DNA from: Euwallacea fornicatus
Taxonomy: Eukaryota > Arthropoda > Insecta > Coleoptera > Curculionidae
Direction: 5' to 3'
DNA length: 64,000 nt
Assembly (NCBI RefSeq): GCF_040115645.1
Contig: NC_089541.1
Location: 2,542,001 to 2,606,000 of the forward strand
The translations under genes and the position numbers were made by a program. Position 1 is the first letter of the stretch; each line of letters starts with the position of its first letter. Below, piece by piece: positions 57,701-64,000 of this stretch. Below the pieces are notes generated by a model. The model saw only the letters and a list, made by a program, of their open reading frames with translations. It was not told the DNA's origin and did not search any database.

Positions 57701-60700
57701 CATTTGAGGAGCTTTCTGAGTAATTTTATTTTTTTAACTCTTGAACATGGTTGGGCGTAGTTAAATACACTCTATGTTTCACATATCCCCATAAAAAATC
57801 CATAGCAGTGAGTTCTGACGATTTAGCAGGCCACTCTAATTGCCATATTTCGCAAATATTTCAATAACTGTTGAATTTAGGCTAGGGTGTACTGTATAAA
57901 ATATGTTCTGAATTTCTCAGACCTCAGAAACGTCATAACGTCCGTAAAAATTAAAAAATAAATTTATAGACTACATGAGTAACCCTGTATACGGGTCTGT
58001 TACTTCAAAAAGTGCAAAACAGAATAACGTTTGACTTGTTCAAGCATTTTCATGAAAAATATTTCCCTTTACTTTTAAGGAATTTATGCGGAACTTTTGG
58101 TCCTTTCTGTATAAATACGCCTTATCACGGGCAAATATTACACTCATTTTCTACGTACAAAGGTCCCATTCAGTCTTACCCGTGGTGTTGTAATCTGTGG
58201 AAATATATTGAAGAAGTTAAGAATTGAAGGTTTAACGAGTTCCAGATTCTTATCACAGAGCTTTCTCTAGCAAAATGAAGAAATTGCAATCTAGATAGAG
58301 AAATTTCATAGGCGAGAGAGACTAGTTGTAGCTGGTGTGTTCCAACTTGCACAAAGAGTTGTTTTGTAATGGAAGATTGAGTTTCATCAGCAGTGGAAAG
58401 AACTTCAAAAGGGAATGTGTTTGATGATTTCTTGGATCATTACATTGTTGTACAAATCACACCTGGATTAAAAGCGATGGGTGAAATGTCCTATCTGATT
58501 TCCACGTGAAAAGTTGTTAGATAGATAAGAAGGAGACGTAAAGTAAGTTAAACATTGGGCTTATGAGTCCATGTGATGGTCTTCTAAGTAGAGATTTTGG
58601 AGATAATTATGTGTAAAAGAGGAATATTATAAAGAAATATCTAAATTTGAGCAGGGGTTCTTTTGGGCTCCTCCAATTCACGAGAATAGACTAAACTGAC
58701 ACGACTCCAGGTGAGCTTTTTTCCTTTGAATTAGTGGTCGTGAATCCTCCCTTAAGGCTAGAATAATTTATATTTAAAAAGACCATGGCCAGGGGAAAAA
58801 AGGGGGGGAGAGGGCTGCAGTGAAGGGACAGAGTTGTTGGTAATTTTGGACACACACAGAGCCACGAGAAAAGGCGAAACTGACGTGATTTCAAGCGAGT
58901 TTTTCTCTTTTGGATTAGTGGTCTTGAATCCTCCCTTAAGGCCAGCAAAAATTGCATGGAAAAGGATCATGGTTAGTGAGGCAAGAGGGAGAGGGTGCAA
59001 TGAAATGACGAAGTTGTTGGTCATTTCGGACATAGACGGAGCCACGGAAAAAGGCGAAACTGACGTGATTTCAAGCGAGTTTTTCTCTCTTGGATTAGTG
59101 GTCTCGAATCCTCCATTAAGGCCAGACAAATTTGCGTTGCAAAGGACCATGGCGAGCGAAGAAAGGGAGAGAGGGCGCAATCGATTGAAGGATACGTTGA
59201 TCATTCTGGACATATGTAAATTGCTTTGTTGTAATGAAAAGTAAAAAAAATTGTCTCAAATCTGAATCTAAAATTTAAGACGTGAGACCCTTCTGGCACT
59301 TCTCCACTGAGAAACTTTTGCTCAGATCCTGTACTTTTCCTCCCCTGGAAGTACCATAAAGCATTAAAAAAACTTTTCACGTTATGCTGCGGCACGTGTT
59401 TCTGGATAGCATTTCCACTAAAATCCTCCATTAAAAGTTGCGGCGGTCGTTTCGTTCCCCACCGCCACAGCCTCGGCAACATTTTTCATATAAAAGACTG
59501 GTATTTCTCGTTCTTGAAAGCATTTACATCCTTAAATGGATAAAACCGCACCCACAACTGGAGGTCCGCCGACGTTGAAACGGCCACTTTATTTTAATTT
59601 ATGTATTCGTGTTAAGAGGTGTTTTTGTCCTGGAAGAGCGCGCCGTAAACTAAACGATGAATAAAATTTACTAATGTCGTTTATTCATTGTTTCACGAAC
59701 AGGTCATAGTTAACAATGGGTGTAAGTGCTTTCAAAGCTGGAACAATATACTGTAAATTTGAGGGTAGTATTATTGGGGTGTCACTGTGCCAACCACGGA
59801 CCCCCGTCATTGACCGGAATTGCCGCAAAAGTCCTTCTGTCACAAGGGGATATGGAGAGCAGACTGATCGATTATTGCCGTTTTAGCTCAACTTCAACTT
59901 TCAACTCAAACACCATTTCAGCACTTCTGCTACTAACACTTTACGTGTAATAACCAACTAATCCAGATGAATCATCAGTCTCTCTCTATCTCTTTAAGTA
60001 TGCATGTGCTTTGCTTTACGATAATAAAAGTTTTCCCTCAAAACTTGTCGTCTGTACTTGACATCGAAAACGTGCCTCTCATACTCCAGCAAGTTATGAA
60101 TGGCCCGAAAGCAACAATGCAAAACTTTGATACTAATCTTTTCTGAAAAGGCTTTTTAAGCGGATCAAATGCCGTTATTGATCTACCAAAATGGCGATAT
60201 TCATATGGTGTGCAAAGCTTTTGGCGTTGAAAATTCGGATACTTGTAGCCATTGTTGTTGCATGCTGTTGTTTGGTTTTTGTAGTTTTCGGTATTTGCAA
60301 TGATAAAATGACTTTAATTCGATGTAATTGGAATTTTCGTACAACTCTAACTGGTGATAGAGGTTTAGATGGGCTCTTCAGTAGGGTTTTGCTCCTATTC
60401 GATCGCGTCAGTTAAGAGCATTGTAGAAGTTTGTTCGTTTAGGCCTTTTCATCCCAGCTCGATCTTGTTATTCAGACAACACCTCATGTAAAATTTTCCG
60501 GGAGATTTTCTCGGAGATTCCCTCTCTCCATTTGAAGTGACATATTTTCATTTCTCAATGTAAGTAATCTCAACTAAACTGAACAACAATTGAAGTTTTA
60601 CACGGAAAATTTAGAGGTCGACTTTAAACTAGATTTCTCGGAAACGACACGAATTTTTGCTAGACGAGCAAAAAGCCATGGGCCGAGACATGAGACGCTT

Positions 60701-63198
60701 GAAGTGATTTCCTGAATTTTTGTGGCAAGAAAATTGAAGACTCAGTTACAAAACAAAGGAAAAGTTTTCTGGGTGGTTCAGGCTAATTTCTGGTTTTGCT
60801 TAAAGGTGGAAGTTTAACGGGGTTAAAATTATACAGCGAGGACCAAAAGTTCCGCATAAATTCGTTAAAAATTGAACGAAATGGTTTTCATGGCAATTCT
60901 GGAACACGCCAAATATTGTTTTTAGTTGTGCATTTTGAGGGAATAGTAGTGGATAAATGGATTTTTTTCTTATGGAACCCCATGCATGCTACGACGTTTT
61001 TGAGTTTTTTCACAAATTCCGAACATACTTTATGTAACATACTATTTTTTTTTAACTGTTTTAAATGTTGCTTACCTAACCGTTAGCGCAAAATGGCCCA
61101 TTTTTAAAAATTCAAATATGGGTTGAGTGACATCTTAAATTAAAGGTCTTTCAAAACTACGAATAAAAAAAAATAGCCAAAATTTTTGAACACAAAGTCG
61201 AAAATAAAAGCAATTTCCTATCAACAAACAAGTTTTTTCTTTGTTTACGTACTATTTGCCTTATTTTGTATTACATCATTAACCAAATTTATAGCTGCTT
61301 TTCTCAAAAACTAATTTATAAATTTTGAATCGCAATACACCATTAAATATACTATTGAAAAAATATCTTTAATTTGAGATGCCGCTTGACCCATGTTTCG
61401 ATTTTTAAAAATCGTCAATTTTGCGCTCCCACGTCGAAAGCAAAATTAAAAAACAACAAAAGTCCAAAGAGAGCCTTTTTGGTCCTATGTAATGCTGTTT
61501 TTGAATTTAAAAAAAAAATCTGTGTACCGGGGTGGGTTTTAGATGGATTTTCAATGTAGTTTTGAAATTATAGAGATTATTAAGAATTGCGCATATCCAA
61601 AGAGAAAAAGAGTGAGCCACAAGTAAATATTAGTTCAGCCGATTGTGCAAACATCCAAAGTTTACCCAATATCGGTGATCAGTTCGGGGAAGATCCATGG
61701 GAACCCCGCTACGCATAAATACTGTGATTTACTCTACCATTACTTGTGCTGATTTACCACCAATTTATCGTTTGTAGCATTACTGTTAGATAATATGATA
61801 TCCATGAGGTCTCAACGTAAATAGGGTAAATTTTCCCCATTTTATAGAAACCTTATAACGAAATTCAAAAGCACTTCGATATATAGTCAGTTACATATGA
61901 AATGCACCACCCAATAATAATAATAATAATGATGAAGTCGTTTTTGTCAAATGATGTTTTATTATAGAACATCAAATGATAAGATTTTCAACAAAAAAGA
62001 TAGGCCATTGATTGCATTGCTGCACGAGGCCACGTTACTCATTATTAACTTTTTAATTAATAAATATTGTTTTTTTTTCCTAACTTAAACTCTAATCATT
62101 TGATACTGTGTTATGAAGCATTATTTTGCTGAAATTAAAAAACTGAATGGTCATTATTACCATGTGGGGGGCATTTCATATGGAAGTGGGTGTACTTTGT
62201 GAGTCGATTGTGTTGAGTAATGCTTGCGTGATATTCCATATATCGGAGCTGTGCATTAAATTACTTTTACGTTACTTGTTAAATTTGCTCACCTAACCGT
62301 CTGCTTTGGTTCGTACTGATTATCAAACTACAATAGCATCACTAACATAGCTACACCTAATGCAAAACTCTAATATTTGTATTTTTAAAACGAAACGCGA
62401 TATCGAATTAAGGGATAGGAGAGAAATTCTCGTGATTTCGAGGCAGAAAAGGGTGCTGCACTTAAAAAGAGAAACAGGTCAGCCGTTTTAGAGAAATCTA
62501 GTTTTAAAGGATACATTGCAGTTAAAATATTTTGTCTCAGCGTGTCGTCAACTCGGGCGAAAATGCCTCGATATGTCGCGAGCAGATTTCTTCGCCGATT
62601 TCCTATTTTCAACTCAATTATCTATTTTATTTTGATTTCTAAACTACATCGAGCAGGGACACCTTCCTTTCCAACACGAAGTGTCGCAAGTGGATTAAAG
62701 TCGTTTTTTCATTGTTTCCTTTCCACCTAGAAGAGCCGTACCTTGATTGAGTACTTTTTAAAGGGACAGGACATTCCAATTTACATTTGGTATGAGAGCT
62801 ACCCCACCCACAGCGGGGAGGGATATGAGGGGCGCGTTGCCCGCGTCAACCCCGATTCGAATTATGGCGCAGCCTCGCTCAATCTCACCAACATCCGAGA
62901 ATCCGATAAAGGATGGTAAGCTTTCTGTACCTTCGAGAAACGAAGGCGTAACTCAATTTTCTATCCAGGTACGAATGTAAAGTGGTATTCCTCAACCGTT
63001 CCCCGAACCAACACAAGAACGGCACCTGGTTCCATTTGGACGTCCACGCGTCCCCCAGATTTGTGGTCACCCCTGAGGACATTATCTACGTGAACTTGGG
63101 GGATGCTATTATTCTCAACTGTCAGGCGGAAGGCACCCCCACACCAGAGATTCTTTGGTATAAAGATGCCAATCCCGTTGATTTGTCCTCTACATTAG
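54497..63198 (+). CDS. tutl: turtle-like immunoglobulin-superfamily protein, N-terminal exons (continues past window)
   Basis: Four exons were found: 54497-54721 (ATG at 54577), 55301-55473, 62764-62915 and 62969-63198, with all phases agreeing. The protein starts with a signal-anchor-like N-terminus ending in PPLLVIFTLLAVPTFLFQSS. The first Ig domain follows: DAVHITAILGESVVFNCQVE, PVPYVLQWEKK, DIPIYIWYESYPTHSGEGYE, ASLNLTNIRESDKGWYECKV. The second Ig domain begins PRFVVTPEDIIYVNLGDAII with LNCQAEGTPTPEILWYKDAN, and is cut at the last splice. This is the turtle/IGSF9 pattern, a neuronal membrane protein that acts in axon and dendrite patterning in flies. The canonical Ig cysteines (FNC, YEC, LNC) and Trp are kept. 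The remaining Ig, FnIII and transmembrane exons lie outside the window. Confidence 0.93.
55301..55473 (+). CDS. tutl: tutl exon, first half of Ig domain 1
   Basis: The acceptor CAAGTTTCAG ends at 55300, and the donor AAG|GTAGGC follows 55473. The exon encodes a Gly/Asn-rich leader (NSANNENNSNAPGSGQGGGY) and QDAVHITAILGESVVFNCQV with EFPEGHPVPYVLQWEKK. It enters in phase 1 and leaves in phase 0, matching its neighbours. Confidence 0.92.
55474..57263. other. First part of a 7.3 kb tutl intron
   Basis: Intron sequence between tutl exons. No other gene or repeat was recognised in this part; short ORFs are incidental. Confidence 0.5.
57264..57535 (+). repeat. Dispersed repeat, copy 1
   Basis: ACGCAGAGGGCCAAAAGTCC followed by CGCATAAGTTCGTCATAAAG matches 60831 onward (ATACAGCGAGGACCAAAAGT, TCCGCATAAATTCGTTAAAA). 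Further matches are TTGTGTATTTT/TTGTGCATTTT, TTGAGTTCTTTAAGCAATTC and GAACATA-TTCATGTAACAT. It is likely the terminal part of a DNA transposon. Confidence 0.6.
57730..57985 (-). mobile_element. Mariner-like transposase fragment
   Basis: On the minus strand, about 57860-57740 reads WQLEWPAKSSELTAMDFLWG then YVKHRVYLTTP. This is the third catalytic block of mariner-like transposases (WPPRSPDLTPLDFFLWG). A terminus AACCCTGTATA lies at 57980. The first two catalytic blocks are absent. Confidence 0.65.
58700..59215. repeat. Three-copy tandem repeat, unit 180 bp
   Basis: Units start GTGAGCTTTTTTCCTTTGAA (58711), GCGAGTTTTTCTCTTTTGGA (58895) and GCGAGTTTTTCTCTCTTGGA (59075). All contain TTAGTGGTC-TGAATCCTCC, TTAAGGC, CCATGG and, in the first two, GGCGAAACTGACGTGATTTC. 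The last two units are the most similar. As the unit is a multiple of three, both strands stay open (58758-59213 minus, 58834-59244 plus); I do not think these are genes. Confidence 0.85.
60831..61060 (+). repeat. Dispersed repeat, copy 2
   Basis: Second copy of the repeat at 57264-57535, in the same orientation and the same intron. It starts ATACAGCGAGGACCAAAAGT and ends near ACATACTTTATGTAACATAC. Confidence 0.6.
62086..62391 (-). repeat. Dispersed repeat copy B (uninterrupted)
   Basis: Reverse complement of copy A at 43411-43426 plus 45458-45743. Here TTTTAAAAATACAAATATTA and GAGTTTTGCATTAGG run straight through, so this copy shows the site before the Tigger insertion. Copy B ends next to a run of T at about 62080. 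Confidence 0.75.
62764..62915 (+). CDS. tutl: tutl exon, second half of Ig domain 1
   Basis: After TTTTTAAAG (ending 62763) the exon reads GQDIPIYIWYESYPTHSGEG, YEGRVARVNPDSNYGAASLN and LTNIRESDKG, then two bases of a Trp codon. The donor is GGATG|GTAAGC. It completes the first Ig domain up to the F strand. Confidence 0.92.
62969..63198 (+). CDS. tutl: tutl exon, end of Ig1 and start of Ig2
   Basis: Acceptor CTATCCAG ends at 62968 after a 53 bp intron; donor is CATTAG|GTAATG. It encodes YECKVVFLNRSPNQHKNGTW, FHLDVHASPRFVVTPEDIIY, VNLGDAIILNCQAEGTPTPE and ILWYKDANPVDLSSTL. A potential N-glycosylation site NGT follows the YEC cysteine. Confidence 0.93.
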
Positions 63199-64000
63199 GT
63201 AATGAAAAGTTTCACTTACTGTGTCTAGAAATTGATTACTGTCGATTCGGCAGTATTGGAACAATAGGACCTGTCAGGTTTTGACAAACCTTAATATTAA
63301 AAGAAAAATAATTGAGCTGATATGAGCTACTTAATTTCTGTGCATATTTCACGAACCTTTCAAAGTGATGGAGGATAGGAGTTAGTATAGCTCTTCCAGA
63401 TTTGGCTTCGTTGAAACATTGTTTTTGCTAAAATTGCGAGTTACGAAAAATACTAAAAATTGAAGTTTTGCCCAATTAAATTAAGGCCACAGTTTTATCA
63501 CGTGAAAGAAACGAGTTTCTATAATTATGTAAAATTAGGCCAGAAATAGGTTAAATAATATGTATCGAAGGAGTAGATAATGAAGGCCATCGTTCCCTAA
63601 ACGCGAGTGAGAGGGTAAATTTTTCAGTTCTTTTTAAAACCATCATGAACGAAATAGTGCCTTATCGTGTATTTCAAGTTGACTCGATTTTCTGTGGAAT
63701 AAACTTGTGAATGATTCCGAAATGGTTGGAATACTGGTCCAATTAAGCATCTTTTTAGGATCTAAGTCAACCAAATTTTACCGCTCAGGGAAGATACTCA
63801 CATCGTCCCCATTCAAAAGCTCTGTTAAGGGTCGACTTTGAGCCCTGTTTCTTGAGCAAAATTTATCTTTAAGCCACGTCATTTCGCGATTTTCCACTAT
63901 CTTCACGGAATATTTCTGCGGAAATATTCCCTATCAGATTAAATAGTTGTCTCTGAGTTCAGGTTAGTATAAAGGCGTCTGATTCACAAAGAAGTGTTCG
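63199..64000. other. Start of the next tutl intron
   Basis: Intron sequence after the GTAATG donor. No further exon, RNA gene or repeat was recognised up to the window end. Confidence 0.6.

Noticed and set aside
58758..59244. Overlapping 151- and 136-codon ORFs with 60-residue repeats
   Set aside because: Both strands are open over the same tandem DNA repeat whose unit is a multiple of three; no known domain or splice context.
1..64000. CRISPR arrays, operons, prokaryotic genes or horizontally acquired islands
   Set aside because: Gene structure, introns and repeats are all typical of an insect nuclear genome; no evenly spaced identical repeats with unique spacers were seen.

Overview
This is a window of AT-rich insect nuclear DNA, probably from a beetle. 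The evidence is short GT-AG introns of about 50 bp, insect-type gene families, and a dense load of Tc1/mariner, pogo/Tigger and non-LTR relics with TA target sites. Three host genes can be supported. The assignment to beetle is an inference from the repeat content and is not proven.

Layout. Positions 28-1580 (+) are the 3' half of an ABCG1/ABCG4-like half-transporter gene. It converges on a complete DNAJC3/P58IPK gene at 3150-4931 (-), an ER co-chaperone with TPR repeats and a J domain. The DNAJC3 promoter carries an ER-stress-element-like CCAAT-N9-ACACG. A GC-rich stretch at 7980-8520 ends in a strong splice donor and looks like a promoter with a first exon. From about 54.5 kb to the right edge are the signal-peptide exon and the first Ig-domain exons of turtle (tutl, IGSF9 family). 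The roughly 46 kb between 8.5 and 54.5 kb has no host coding exon that I can recognise and may be the first intron of tutl.

The gene-poor interval is a graveyard of transposons. It has at least six elements with inverted arms of about 100 to 440 bp (6.7-7.7, 9.8-10.9, 16.4-17.9, 31.7-32.4, 34.5-35.4 and 36.7-38.3 kb). Several end in CAGGGTG-like termini flanked by TA, and two still hold mariner transposase fragments. There are also four Tc1-like copies (one with a clear IR/DR end structure), several mariner transposase fragments, a Tigger/pogo element, and a jockey-like LINE broken by a mariner-type element. Several decayed tandem arrays have units of about 36, 170-185 and 210 bp.

The best observations are these. 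(1) The Tigger insertion at 43.4-45.5 kb can be dated against a paralogous empty copy of its target at 62.1-62.4 kb. (2) The long-TIR mariner nested in the LINE can be removed at its TA duplication, leaving a continuous reading frame. (3) The DNAJC3 promoter contains a near-canonical ERSE. (4) The long hairpin elements, if transcribed as part of the tutl pre-mRNA, would make long double-stranded RNA. That would suit endo-siRNA or ADAR biology, but it is an inference. I found no CRISPR array, confident tRNA or rRNA, and no sign of bacterial genes.
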